From Macrotrachela quadricornifera (Eukaryota > Rotifera > Eurotatoria > Philodinida > Philodinidae), in assembly GCA_022393335.1 (NCBI GenBank), contig JAJEKB010021087.1:33860-97859 (forward strand): a stretch of 64,000 bases of DNA. Direction: 5' to 3'. The position numbers were made by a program, and so were the translations under genes. Within the stretch, counting starts at the first letter, position 1, and every line of letters begins with the position of its first letter. Under the pieces are notes generated by a model. It was not told where the DNA came from. It made no database searches and saw only the letters and a list, made by a program, of their open reading frames with translations. Shown here one piece after another: positions 46,833 to 58,641 of the stretch.

Positions 46833-48683
46833 TATTCTGGGATGGTATTGAGTGTTAAGCACCTGACGTTGAAATGAAATCATCCATAGTTGTTAAATTA
46901 AATCTAGAAGTGTGCTGTGTTGCAGTTGATACCGTTTCTTTCATTATTTATTTTTAAATGCTCAACTACTTCTTGTCGATGGACTCAGTTGTAAGAACTA
47001 CTTTTCTCCCATTAAATGATGTCATCAGCCGAAAAGAAGGTGTAAATCGTGTTGAAAATTCATGTTTTACAGAATAAAATGAACTAAACGGTTCATTTAT
47101 GTAATTAAAATGCAGTTGCACGGACTTTCCGGACAACCCTATATTTATACATGGAGCAATGGAGGTTCAACATTAGATTCATCAAGTACTATAATGAAAA
47201 CTGCTATGCTTCAAATAGAGAATATTTATCAATTTCCTAATATACAAATTCGTGGTCTTGTTTGTAAAACACATTTACCATCAAATACGGGTTTGTTAAG
47301 AAACTTTTTAGATAAAATGATTTTTTCCTTCGTTTTTTTTATGATTTTAGCCTTTCGTGGTTTTGGTTGTGCACAATCAATATTTGCTTGTGAAACAATT
47401 GTTGAACATATTGCTACATATCTTAACTGTGATTCATTTACTATTCGTTGTCTTAATCTATTTAAAGAAGATGACAAAACCATTTATAGACAAGTTTTAG
47501 AACAATGGAATATTCCTAGAATTTTAAATGAACTTAGGAAATCGAGTGATTTTATTCAAAGACAATACAATGTTACAGAATGGAATCGTAAAAATATTTA
47601 TCGAAAACGTGGTATATCTATGATACCAATTAAGTATGCACCTGGATTTTTGAATAGATCTCTCAATCAAGCAGGAGCTCTTGTGCATATCTATAAAGAT
47701 GGTTCACTTATTGTTAGCCATGGTGCTGTTGAATATGGTCAAGATCTGCATACAAAAATGATATCAATAGCTGCTGAAGTATTAGGATGTAATATCGGTC
47801 GAATACGAATAAATGAAACTGCAACTGATAAAGTGCCTAATTCATCTCCAACAGGTGCATTAGTGTCAACGGATCTTAATGGAATGGCTGTAAAACATGC
47901 CTGTGAACAACTTTGTCAACGATTAGATACGCTCATTATTGACACTAATATCAATATTTCATGGGAAGATCTTGTAAAGCAAGCTTATTTCGCTCGTATC
48001 GATCTGTGTGCACATGGATTTTATGTGACACCTAATTTATTAGATATTGATTTCAATGAAAATCGAATAAATTTCAATTATTTTTCACAGGGTGCAGCAG
48101 TGACAGAAGTTGAATTGGATGCATTAACAGGAGATTGGCATCTTTTGCGTGTTGATATTCTTATGATATGTAGAGTTTTGTGTGATTGCACGATAAATGT
48201 ATTTTATTATAGGATGTTGGTACATCATTCAATCCTCAAATTGATAGTGGTCAAATTGAAGGTGGTTTTATGCAAGGTATCGGCTTGTTTACTATGGAAG
48301 AACTCATATGGGGCGATCATACACAAAATAAATGAATTTCACCAAGAGAACTATTTACTCGTGGAGTAGATACTGATAAAATTCCATCTTTTAGTGATGC
48401 TCCATTTGATTTTCGTGTTTCACTTCTATCTAATTCATCAAATCCACGTGCTATTTATTTATCGAAAGGTGTTGGTGAACCACCACTCTTACTCGCTAAT
48501 TCAGCTTTTTTTGCCTTAAAACAAGCATGTTTATCCTATCGAGAACAGCAAGGTTTATCAGGCTATTTCACTCTTCATTCACCAGCGACTGAAGAACGAC
48601 TGCGAATGGTCTGCACCGATGAATTTACTCGTCGTGCATGTTCTGAGAATCATGAAATATTTCAGCCGAGAGGATCATTCTGA

Positions 48684-49429
48684 CAATGCTAATATATGAG
48701 CGAATCATCAGTAACAAGATTCTTTTATCATATGTTAATTCAAAATGTAATTCTAATAACATAATATAAAACAATTACAAAAACTCATCACTCCCCAGGT
48801 CGAATATTAAGACCACTGAATTTAGGGAGATGCGGTGCCGGTTTACTGAACGCCGACAGACACCAATAGTGAGCTCAGTACATACCGACAGGTCACCGTC
48901 GATGTTTCACTGGTTTCAGTAACTACTGACACCGATGGCACTAGAACACTGATCATCATTCAACAGTAACCAATGATGGACTGATATTCTTGGCGCGCTG
49001 ATGATGTCAGGAGCACCGAGCTCACTGACATCATGTGACCGATTGTTACATTTTATGGCAAGACATGTGCTTAGAATAAATAGAGAATGCTCACAAGTTA
49101 GATGCATGCGGTTTTCAATGTAAATAAAAGTTTTTATTACTTAGGTCTGACTGAAAGTTCTGGCAACGCTAAATAAAAATATAAAGATGCAGAGATATTT
49201 TTAATTTTATTTTATCAAATATTGAGGATAGTTGTCATGATTATTTATACAATGTTCGATCCTTTCGACACAACTTGTTAAAAGTTCTTTCTTCAGTCTT
49301 TTTCTTGAAAAATTTTTAGGTATCTTGGAAACCGCATAGGCTCATCATGTTTCATTTATTTAATTAATTAAACTATGTTCGACAGAATTTGTTTACTAAA
49401 AATTACATTGTATCAGGCCTGACAAATAT
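48684..49429. other. Intergenic, no gene recognised
   Basis: A less AT-rich patch at about 48825-49035 carries GTGAGCTCAG and GAGCTCACTGACATCATG words in opposite orientation and may be an old MITE. Nothing else is supported. Confidence 0.4.
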
Positions 49430-49690
49430 GGTCAATGCGACATTATATTGATGCCTTCTTCTGTCATATAGTTAATAACATTGGATGAGTATGAATTCAA
49501 CGATGATCATTAACGAATTTTGTACATTTTGAAGCTAATATCTCTGTTTGTTTCCATATTTCATTAACAAAAGGCTTCGGACAATTTTCAATATAATATT
49601 TGTGACCAACCGTCTTGCCTTTATCTACCCTATGTATAAATACAGGACTATTTGATTTAAAGTATATGTCGTAGGCCAAATTAAGTATCA
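49430..49690 (-). pseudogene. Mariner-type transposase fragment
   Basis: Minus-strand reading gives FIHRVDKGKTVGHKYYIENC, PFVNEIWKQ and KFVNDH. After a frame change it gives SNVINYMTEEGINIMSH and a worn PYLSGL. Order and wording fit the segment around the second and third catalytic Asp of a mariner-like transposase (usual HDNARPH and PPYSPDLAP). It is short, shifted and holds stops. It is not the family of the intact copy at 45501-46550. Confidence 0.7.
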
Positions 49691-50956
49691 GGCCATACTG
49701 AGTATCGCCTAAGTCATTTTAAGTACTGAGTTTAGACTAATTAATTTCAGAAATCAAGTTTACTCTAACTTTTTTCTAGGTCAATATCAGATTCTAGTTT
49801 GACCTAGTCCTATCTCGAAACTCACCTACAATCATCAGATCAATTTAAGTATTGACTAGGCGAAACGAGGATAAAATTAAAAGCTAATAAGTCTCTGTAA
49901 ATACCAACGTGACATATGATGTTGAAAGTGAGTAGAGACGCTTTTTAGAATATTGTGACAATTAAATCAGATCAAATTTACACCAACTAAAAAGAATGTC
50001 ATGATTTACAAAAAAGTGCAACAGCGTTGCGTTAGTTTTTTTATTTTTTTACACAACTGAAAGTAGTCAGAAGAATATTTTTTACGGTTAGAAAGCCCAT
50101 TCAATGTTCTATAAAATGCACTTTATGATGACTGTACCTGCATAATAACTTTTGCAGAAAATTACGGATAAAATGAGAACACTCCAATTTTTGTGTCTCT
50201 CTATATAACAGCATTGCGCGATAGGAAATTCTTGTTAAAAGTTTAAGTTTTCAACCAAAAGTTTCCGTTTTTATAACATACATAAAGAAAGATGAACTGC
50301 TTCGAATGGCGTTTGAATGAACCTTTTAGCTCTTAAATATTTGAGATGATTTTAAAAAAAGTGTGAAAACAACGTTTTTTCGTTTCCTAGCGAAACACCC
50401 AAATATGAAAAAATTTAGCTGTGAGAATACGAAAAATCACCGAGAGAGATAATGAACAATGAATCATTGAGAAAATACAATCACAAAAACTAGTGATATT
50501 CATTAAATAGAAAAAGAGCGAAAAAAATGGCATCTATGATGCAAAAAATGGTGGATATGTTGAAATGATTCGACTTGAATATTGATAATCTTGCTTTCGG
50601 AAATTATATCACCTAGAAGCTTTAAGGCTGACTAACTATTGTTTCACATATATCATGAGTTTATCAAAGAACCATTCTTAAAATGAACTGAACGATTAAT
50701 ATTACTCTTGTTCATAGTTTTCATCATTGTGTTAATGATTCATTAAAAAAGCAATCGACTGGCTGTATGATTGAGTCATTCGATCCAAGCAATTTTGCTA
50801 TTTACATCATACACATTTTGTTTTTTTTTAAATTTATTCAGGCAAACAAAAGAGGAAAGATAATAAAATTTAATGCATACAATGAATTTAATGTGTTATC
50901 ATCAAATGAATGTTTTTGGAATTGATAGAACAACATCTTGATCATATCTTTCTATT
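49691..50956. other. Intergenic, no gene recognised
   Basis: Short frames only. The words AAGTATTGACTAGGC and TAAGTACTGAGTTTAG recur loosely at 49690-49870. Confidence 0.4.
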
Positions 50957-51229
50957 CTAAGCATTATTTGGCTTTTTCAGTCCAGTTTTTTTCTGTGAAT
51001 AATAATGTTTGATACTAATACTGCATGTTCGCAATAGTTCATCAAGTTCAACTCGCAAATCACCTACATCTTTGAGTGTCGGTGTATCAAACCCAACGCA
51101 TCGTCGACCATCATGGTACATCAAATCAAGCACTTGCTTGCGCACTTCATCAATATGTTTACTAATTTTATAAACATTATCCAAACTTTCCATTATTGAA
51201 GAGTTTATGTATCTCCTACAATAATTCAA
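50957..51229 (-). CDS. Hypothetical small protein or last exon
   Basis: Not recognised. The 90-codon frame is charged and non-repetitive (MESLDNVYKISKHIDEVRKQ, VGFDTPTLKDVGDLRVELDE) and looks more protein-like than neighbouring frames. A TTGTAG acceptor-like site lies at its 5' edge (about 51222), so it could be a terminal exon starting near 51219. No upstream exon that joins in phase was found. Confidence 0.3.
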   Translation of the reverse strand: MNYCRRYINSSIMESLDNVYKISKHIDEVRKQVLDLMYHDGRRCVGFDTPTLKDVGDLRVELDELLRTCSISIKHYYSQKKTGLKKPNNA

Positions 51230-52349
51230 TCAATAGAAATAATCAATATAATAAAAATTGTTAAATACAAACAAACATCCTAAGCTAGATTCGACTCTAA
51301 ACATGTCAGTTAAACGCTACAGAAAAGGTTCATTTGTTCGAAAGCAAATCAATACAGTTTGACTGTTTACGAAAATAGTTGAGTATCGCTAACTTATTTT
51401 GCTTCTTCATTGCCATCGATACGAATCCAATTTGAGCGACTAAAACAGTCGGAATTTCAGTATCGAATTATCCGTTTATGAAAGATTCTGTCTTATGTGC
51501 TCGATTCAGTATCACGCGCTGTTAGGTCAAGTATACCTATCACAAGTATGAAACCATTAACGGCTAACGCTGAGTTATTAGAAACTCATATATTATTCAT
51601 TAGAGACATGAGCAAAAGTAAATATTAAAGGACAAAAATGAAATTAGGATGACTTTTTCTATATTCGAACTATATAGTCTCTGCTATTTGAGCAAATGAT
51701 CTATGCAAATTATACTACAAGAGGCATCTTACTCATTGTTTAATGTCAAAGCATATCATCATCAATGCTAACAAAATTATAATAGTGCATTTGCTCTTTA
51801 CGTATAGTATAGCTTATTCGATTCGTGTGTTCTCTATGTTTTCATCACATTATCCTGGATCTCATGTATTAACTAAATGTGTTCTGTATCGCTGTAATCA
51901 CTATTTCTTTTTGTTCCTCATATCTATCTTTCTAGTATTCATATATATCCAATCGTTCATGCGATCTATAAATAGACCGCTTTTGATTCAAATGAAATAT
52001 TCCATTACCTACGCGACCTCTAACGTGACATATTCCGATGTTTCACCGTAAATATGATAAATATGAACAATATGGTGTGTCACAAATATCTAGAACCCGT
52101 TCAAATTGAATCATTATCCGAAGGTCATGAGTTGGCGAATCAGTTGGTTTTGTTGTTCCACCAATTATTATCTTCAGTAGAGCTGCTAGTTGACCATATT
52201 GTAATCGTGAATTTTGATGAATATGATGATGACAGTGATGATTTTGAAGAGAAAGATGGGAAAGATCTTGCGTTAGACGTCTATGGTATAAAGTATTCAT
52301 GTAGTACAATATATACTATTATCGAATATTCAAAAAACCATATTTAAGG
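51230..52349. other. Intergenic, no gene confidently recognised
   Basis: A plus-strand frame of 97 codons (52054-52347) contains an acidic run (DEYDDDSDDFEEKDGKD) and abuts the next transposon. It might be a remnant of an element's acidic tail; support is weak. Confidence 0.35.
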
Positions 52350-54795
52350 TGCAACTAATGCAAAATCCAAGAAAGTTTATTTTTGATTTTTTTTTACATA
52401 TAATGATTCATGCTTCAACGTTGATCACGAATATAAGTTTTTAAACGTTCCAAGCCCTTTTCATGATAAAAACACCTCAAAGTATCGTGAATACCTCAAA
52501 AACGTCAAAAATCGGCGTATATCCGAGAATTGGTGTCTCTAAAGTTGTATCACAAGCTAGAGAATTCAAACTAAAATTTTCTGAATCATCATTGAAAATG
52601 GATTTACAAAGTGGTTTTTAATTCATTTTAGATATAAATTTTTGTCCGCCAAAGGGACATCTGAGCCGACGGACGCTAGGACTGAGTAATCCATTTTGCA
52701 AACTATCTAGTTTTTCAGATAGAAAGCTATACATTTGATTTATAGGCTGTTAGAATGTCGAAAACATGGTAATGGCTTTTTCAACTGCTTTCTTGAAATT
52801 GAAATACGGGCTAAGATTTTCAGTCTGGAACACTTTTCAAGAAAAGCAGCTGATTCCACATCCAATACTCTTGCTGAATTTATTCATCAATAGTATTGCT
52901 TGATCACACAAACAGTAAAAGATAATGGTGCTCTAATAGTCCGTTCTCCAGCTTCCTGTCGCTTAGACCTTCGTCGGTGAGGTGCACATTTTGAACAAAA
53001 TAGAAGTCGCCCTTATTTTGGAGCGCATGAAAGATCCGATGTCATTCAACATGTACTAAATTTATTGACTATTTTCTCGAAAAAAAGACTATTACTATAC
53101 GCTCACAGATGGTGACACACTGCCATGGATAATACTAAACCAAGTTCTAGCAACAGTTCGTTTCTGTGAGTGAACTTTTTGAGAGTAGATATTTACATTC
53201 GACATTCTTTGTCTTTTATCCGTCTAGTATTTGGTGAATCGATTTTCAAATAAGAGAAGTTTTTGTGAAACGTTGGTTCATTGGACATGAAGCACCTTTT
53301 CACAATAAGTGACGTGGGAAATAGAATATGGTTATTAATTTCATAATACAGCATCCGACTGAGCCTTTCTTTCAACTAGATGAAAGTAAATACAAGAGAA
53401 CTAATGGCAAGTATCTTGAATTAGAAGCATCATCTGATATTGATTATATCAAAGGAACATCTACTGCTTCGATTCTAGTTGATCCTGATGCTTATTTTGA
53501 TAACGCTATGATTCTAGAACAGTTCAAGAGAATATTTAAAATATTAAAATACAGAGTTGAACTCAAAGATCATGCTATTGAATTTATCGTAGACAACGCG
53601 CGTGCTCACTCAACAAAGTCACATTCTGTCAACAATTTTGACAAATCAATTGCTACTTGCTGTCCAATTGACTCTACCGGCTTTTTTGATTCACAAGGAG
53701 CAAAAGAAACGCTTGATTGTTATTTTCGTAGTGAGCAAAAATAGGGACTGTCTAGAAGGCTATTTGAGATAGCGAGAGAATTGAAACTAACAAAAGTATC
53801 CAACTTGAAGCTGAATGAACTACAAAAATTGGTAGTTGGTCGCCTTGATTTTGGTAATGTAAGTTGAGTGTATTAGGTCTCGCACAGATCAAACATATGA
53901 AACAATGTCTCGTTTTATGGCTGAATCACGTCTTTATTTCATAGATAAACAACTGCAAATGAAACGTTTCCGACGGTTTTGGTGTTATCTGTCAACATAC
54001 AAATCTGGACAGATGTACGAACAGGTCTTACGCTTCTTTCTCAGCAACGTGGCTAGTGAAACATTGAAAGGACATACTCGAATCAGTAATACTAGTTTAA
54101 ACAATGGTTGACCTGCTGGCTTTTTAAATACGATTATGTTTGTCTTTTCTCTACGACTTCTTTTAAATTTTCCTTTTCTGTTATTTAAACGCTATTACAT
54201 GTGTTATTAAGCAGTAGAACGTTGAGTTCGAAGAATAAATATTCTTCGTAGAAAAAAGTCAGTTTTCCACGAAAGCGTTTTAGAAATTTTATGAACAGTT
54301 TCTGAAAATCTCTAAAACAGCTTAGAAGTATCTTCATTGAATTCCTCATGCTTCTTAACCTACTTGATGTTAATTTTATTATATTTTAATTGGAAATGGA
54401 AAAGTTAATCAAAAATAATCTGCCGATTTTTTCTTGGTTTCAGCAAAACTCAGTTTTCTCAGCAAAAGAAAGGAATTTTAAAAAAAAATTTCTTCGTTCT
54501 TTAAAAGCTAAAGTTATGACCACTCTCACATCCTATAAATCAAAGGTATAGCTTTTTATTTGAAAAACTAGACAAGTTTGCAAAATGGATCACTGAGTCC
54601 TAGTATCAGTTCTCGAATATATGTTGATTTTTGAGGTTTTCGAAGTCTTTGCAGTATTTTGAATTTTTCTCCAAGAAGAACAGGGTTTCCAATGTTTACA
54701 AGGTGAGATTCGTGATTAGCGTCAAAAGACGAATTAGAATATGTAAAAAAAAGTCAAAAATAAACTTACTCAAGATAGAAAAGCACAAAAACCTT
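52350..54795 (+). mobile_element. Decayed DDE transposon with long imperfect inverted ends
   Basis: Terminal regions of a few hundred bases (about 52360-52790 and 54500-54795) are inverted copies, diverged and with an extra block of about 160 bases in the left one. Shared words are AAGTTTATTTTTGA, GATCACGAAT, ATCCATTTTGCAAACT, CTAGTTTTTCA and AAAGCTATAC. Outer limits are approximate. The transposase remnant between them reads rightward. Confidence 0.7.
52905..54112 (+). pseudogene. DDE transposase remnant lacking the catalytic Glu region
   Basis: Pieces in order: RRCGAHFEQNRSRPYFGAHE and SDVIQHVLNLL; then, in another frame, KKDYYYTLTDGDTLPW; a stop where the first catalytic Asp is expected; QHPTEPFFQLDESKYKR; IEFIVDNARAHSTKSHS with the second catalytic Asp; GLSRRLFEIARELKLTK; and RTDQTYETMSRFMAE with RFRRFWCYLSTY. 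From general knowledge of this metazoan transposase type, a block containing a catalytic Glu should lie between NVS and RTDQT; here it is deleted. Several stops and shifts confirm a pseudogene. Confidence 0.75.
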
Positions 54796-54839
54796 CAACG
54801 CGTTAATGACTTTGTCTAGGCAGAATTCATTTATGCTCG

Positions 54840-55757
54840 ACAATATTGCTTGTCAATACACAATTATGACTTCAGATGATTAGCTATCAAAAAACCTCAT
54901 AAAATAAATATTGATGGTTGTATGGGACCTCATCATTGCGTATTAGATTTCAAGAGTAACCATCACATTTCATCAAAAGAAGTGACAAAGCTGATAACCG
55001 AAAATTATTTAAAAGATCTAGATAAAATATTAAAATCTGCTAAAAGTTTTGTCCGAACACTAACTAGCACCATTCTAAATTATGGTGAAAATCATATAAT
55101 GAACAGTGATCAAGGTAGTTTCATATAGTTTGTTTACGAATGGAAGAAAATTGAATAGCAAATAGTGGCGCTGGTACAGGTCAAGTCAATGAATGATATT
55201 GTTTATTCATACGTGATTATGCCAATCATTAGTAGAGCTGAAAAACTACTTGGCCCGGTTTTTGTATGTTTACAAGGAACCTATAGGAATCTGGAAAATT
55301 GACTAAAACGCATATTAAGTATCAGGCTGAAAATAGTTTAAAATCATCGGTTTTTAAACATCTTATACTGTTGCTCGACTCCTGATCTGGACAGATCGAT
55401 CCTAGTATTTATGATAATTTGTCCGGCGAAAGTCTAACTTGCAGACAAATGTAAATTTCACCAAAGACAAACGGCGATATTCAACCTTTGAATCGTTATT
55501 TTTTTCGATAATGGAAATATTCCAAAGAAAAAATTTATAATCATCTAGTCTTTGTGAAGTTCCCACCTTTAATCAAATATGTTTGGTTATTCAAGTGACT
55601 ATACATTAAAGATCCTGGCAATTTTGAGAATGTTCACGACACGTACTTTTCATTTAATAAAGACTTTTGTTCTATGCCACCCTGCAATGATTGCTCTTTC
55701 ATTTGCTGTATCCATTATCATCGTATTCTTTGTTTTAATCACTTTTTTTGTAAGTGA
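54840..55757 (+). pseudogene. Second, unrelated DDE transposase remnant with Cys/His tail
   Basis: Ordered pieces: ISSKEVTKLITENYLKDLDK; YGENHIMNSDQGSF (an N-x-DQ-x-GF-type catalytic region); SYVIMPIISRAEKLLGPVFVC; LLLDS-SGQIDPSIYDNL around the second acid; SPKTNGDIQPLNRYFFR; FPPLIKYVW; and a C-terminal Cys/His cluster (CSMPPCNDCSFICCIHYHRI, LCFNHFF) ending at TGA 55755-55757. The tail looks like a zinc-binding module. Multiple in-frame stops are present, so it is dead. It abuts the preceding element but has different motifs. Confidence 0.7.
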
Positions 55758-56706
55758 TCATGAGCATTAAAATAAAAACTCACATAGGTTTTAAATAAAA
55801 TCTTTTCAAAAGATTCATATAAAGCATGACTATTATCAAACAGCAGATCTTCAAAATTAGAGCATATTTTTATGAAACATGTTCTGTTTCTGAACACACC
55901 TCAAATAGTCGCATAATTTTTTTTCTCTTCGGTGACTCGCGGTAAAATAAATGAAATAATCTAATTTATAGAACTACTTATATTCTATAAAACAGTACTT
56001 AACTGGGTCTTAATCATCAGGATTGAAGGAAAAAAATCTCAAAAAAACGTTATCAACAAACAAAATCGATGTAGCGAGGCATATGTATCATTTTTTAATA
56101 GCGCAGCGGTAGCCACTAATTATTTCATATTTGTGATATGTATACTTGATCTAGGAAGTTCCTAGGTTTCATTTAAATCTGAGGGTAACATCTAAAGCCT
56201 TTTCCTTCTTAGAATTGGATAAATGTAAGTAGAGCTCTTCAAAAATATACCAAAACTTTATAATCTACAAATCAGACAACTGCCATGTTAGGGTATGAAA
56301 AATTGAAAAGGAGTTACAAACCGTGTATGAAGTAATTGGACTCTTTGAAGGAAAGAAAAATTTTTTTCTATACTCAGAATATAAAATAATGCACTGTGTT
56401 AAATTTCTTTCAATGTATCGCAATTATAGATAAATAAAACAAATGAACATATGGTCGTTCTCTTATGTGGAAAACATTTTTCTTATTAATATGATTATAG
56501 ACGTTTTGCTCTTAAACAACTCAAAACAATCGAATTTTGCACCATATTGACAACTGTAGTCAATGAAAAAAATTGAATGACATTATTTTGTTTGTATTAA
56601 TATGTTTTATTGTTTTTGCATTCTGTTAACACCATCAATTTGCACATCATTTCACATTTTATTTGTTTTCATACATATATCACATGAAAGAAGACCATAG
56701 ACTTCA
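55758..56706. other. Intergenic, no gene recognised
   Basis: AT-rich with short frames only; ends at the target duplication of the next hAT-like element. Confidence 0.4.
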
Positions 56707-56714
56707 GCGTCCAT

Positions 56715-57664
56715 CAGCAACCGCGAAAGTGGCGGGTGTAAGGGGGTGTGCACCCCCCCTCCCCAAACATTAAAAATTATTTATTATTAGACACCAAAAT
56801 GGATAATATTTTTTTGAATCTGCAAAGTATTTCACAGGAACATTTTTAAAAACATCTTTCAGAGACGTTCTGAGTGGAAATGGGAGTCAGGGAATGATCT
56901 TTTTATTATAATAATCGGCGATTGTCATTGAGATATCGGTCGAAAACATGAAGTTCTATGGCAAGTTGAAGAAATCAGCTGTTTTTTTACTCAAAATTCT
57001 GGCATAAACAATGTTTTTTGCTACAAGATTTTGAAATATTAGAATTTTTCCCTTCATGAAGAAGTAGCCGCATGGGCATACTCACCTTGAAAATAACTCT
57101 GATCGTCTTGTTTTCATGGTATACTTTATTGCATCCTACCTTCTGAACACCTTTATTTATGTGCAGTCATCGCTAGTGTGGTTGCCTTCGGGGGCGAAAT
57201 GACTAAGAGTTATAGCAACACTTTTTACTTTCGAGAAAAATAAGAAAAAGAAAAGTCTATCATAAGTCTGATATGAGAAAAGTTTTTGCTTCGCGAAAAA
57301 TAACATCTGCGTAACCGCAGTCAACCCATAAAAACTTCTAACTCTAGTCCATTTTTCCTTCGAAACAGTCTAGTCGAGAACAATCGTTGCCAAAGCGGCG
57401 GCCTTCGACGGCATAAGTATTGAGGAAGTTTCTTACGTCATATACTGGTTGTTTTGTTGAGAATTTGCCAGATACAGTCGAATTTTCTAAGAAAGTTGCA
57501 AAAAGTTTTCGCTCCGCGAAAGATATTGCATTTCAGATTGTACGATAAAGATTAATACTAAGTCTGATGCCAAAAAAAAATTTGCTTTCTGCAATCAGAC
57601 TACCCCAGGAGTCTTGCACCCCCCCCCCCCCCCCCCCAAACCTGGGACCCTCGCGCGGGCCCTG
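56715..57664. mobile_element. Non-autonomous hAT-like element with G/C homopolymer ends
   Basis: The left terminus CAGCAACCGCGAAAG and the right terminus (reverse strand) CAGGGCCCGCGCGAG pair imperfectly. Both sides carry the identical octamer GCGTCCAT (56707-56714 and 57665-57672). A C-rich run lies near each end: CACCCCCCCTCCCC at about 56751 and a 20-plus-base C run at about 57619. No transposase is present. Confidence 0.85.
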
Positions 57665-57672
57665 GCGTCCAT

Positions 57673-57888
57673 TAAAGATTTTGTGCTTTCAGTTGTTCAA
57701 TCGCACGGAAAAAAAACGTTACCAAACAAAGCTTTTCCTCGCTAATTAATCAACACAGACTAAATATTGAGATCGAATATTACTTTGTTTTCGAGTGTTC
57801 GAAATTGTTGACATTAATGTGTTACAACCTTTATACAGCTCACATCATTTCTCATAGAAGAAGTTTAAGCAGAGGTACACATGAGATG
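57673..57888. other. Spacer between hAT-like elements
   Basis: Nothing recognised. Confidence 0.4.
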
Positions 57889-57896
57889 CTTGTTCC

Positions 57897-58095
57897 CAGG
57901 GGTGCCACGATCAGACGAGGAAGTGTCGGGGTGTGACACATTCCTTCCCCCAATCTTCAAAAATTTCTTTTTTTTTGCTCAACAAAATCAGGAAATTTTC
58001 TTTCATTTGCCACTAAAAATAATGTTACACCTCCCCCTCCGAAAAAAAGCGCACACTTCGTCTTTGCGATCCAAATATTTCGCTACAGCCCCCTG
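57897..58095. mobile_element. 199-bp hAT-like MITE
   Basis: It begins CAGGGGTGCC and ends with the inverse of CAGGGGGCTG. The flanking octamers are CTTGTTCC (57889-57896) and TTTGTTCC (58096-58103), seven of eight matching. Very short, no coding content. Confidence 0.65.
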
Positions 58096-58179
58096 TTTGT
58101 TCCCTTAGACAATCATATTTCGAATTTCAATGCGTTAGAAAACTAGTTATTAAGTTGATCCAATATATTTTGCTTATAA

Positions 58180-58641
58180 TGGAAGGGCATATACTGTTGA
58201 GCAAAGAGATTGACCATGTTCGGGTCAATCGATCACTTTCACCGAGAAACTAACCAGTTTAGAATATAACATGCTGATGGTGTGCCAGGACAGAGATGTA
58301 TAAATATCAAAGTATGTGAAATTAGAGTATAAAAAAGAAATAAGGGAAGGTTTTCTCTCCTATTGTAAAGACAAAACATAGTGTTGTTTGCGCCGATTAC
58401 AGGGTTTGTTGGGTTCTTCTTTCATATGACCCGAATAACACTTTTGTCCTTACAATAGGGGAGAAAACCTTCCCCGATTCATTTTTATACTCTAATTTCA
58501 CATACCTTGATATTTATGGATCTCTGTCCAGGCACATCATTAGCACGTCATATTTTTAATTCGTTAGGTTCTCGATGAAAGTGATCCTTTGTGACCCACA
58601 CATGGTCAATCTCTTCGCTCATCAGTACATACCCTTCCATT
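58180..58641. mobile_element. Palindromic MITE, about 460 bp
   Basis: Arms of about 215 bases, 58180-58397 and 58421-58641, are inverted copies with moderate divergence. Shared words are ATGGAAGGG / CCCTTCCAT, GAGATTGACCATG / CATGGTCAATCTC, and GGAAGGTTTTCTC / GAGAAAACCTTCC. The 24-base centre includes ATTACAGGGTTTG. Confidence 0.85.

Larger units (their letters stand above)
45436..47141 (-). mobile_element. Mariner element inserted in the XDH exon
   Basis: 28-bp inverted ends: TAACCGTGTCCGG... on the left and TAGGGTTGTCCGG... on the right (reverse strand), identical over the inner TGTCCGGAAAGTCCGTGCAA. TA lies on each side (45434-45435, 47142-47143), the mariner target duplication. Length 1706 bases, longer than the usual 1.3 kb because of about 590 bases between the transposase start and the right end. 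The transposase lies antisense to XDH. Confidence 0.95.
42477..48683 (+). pseudogene. XDH: Xanthine dehydrogenase, interrupted by a mariner and decayed
   Basis: Molybdo-flavoprotein of purine breakdown (hypoxanthine to xanthine to urate). Exons: about 42477-42636, 42691-43257, 43307-43691, 43743-44216, 44281-44591, 44643-45201, 45269-45435 continued at 47142-47290, 47351-48169, 48213-48683; about 1345 codons (mammalian XDH about 1330). The 2Fe-2S domains show GCGEGGCGACT, CGFCTPGIVMSLY and NLCRCTGYRPI. The FAD domain shows VASLGGNIV and PEYRRTLIQSFHFKFY. The molybdopterin domain shows TTGEAVYVDDMP, GQEHFYMETN, GGAFGGKESRS, LPSNTAFRGFG and KGVGEPPL with the catalytic Glu. Glu in GGKE favours XDH over aldehyde oxidase. 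Defects: a mariner inside exon 7, a junction at 48169/48213 that is out of frame and meets TGA, and an in-frame TGA at 48333-48335 between [13 protein letters not shown] and ISPRELFTRG. The 5' start codon was not found. Confidence 0.92.

Noticed and set aside
55579..55770. Hydrophobic 63-codon frame resembling a membrane segment
   Set aside because: The neighbouring frame continues the transposase remnant with its Cys/His tail, which explains this DNA better.
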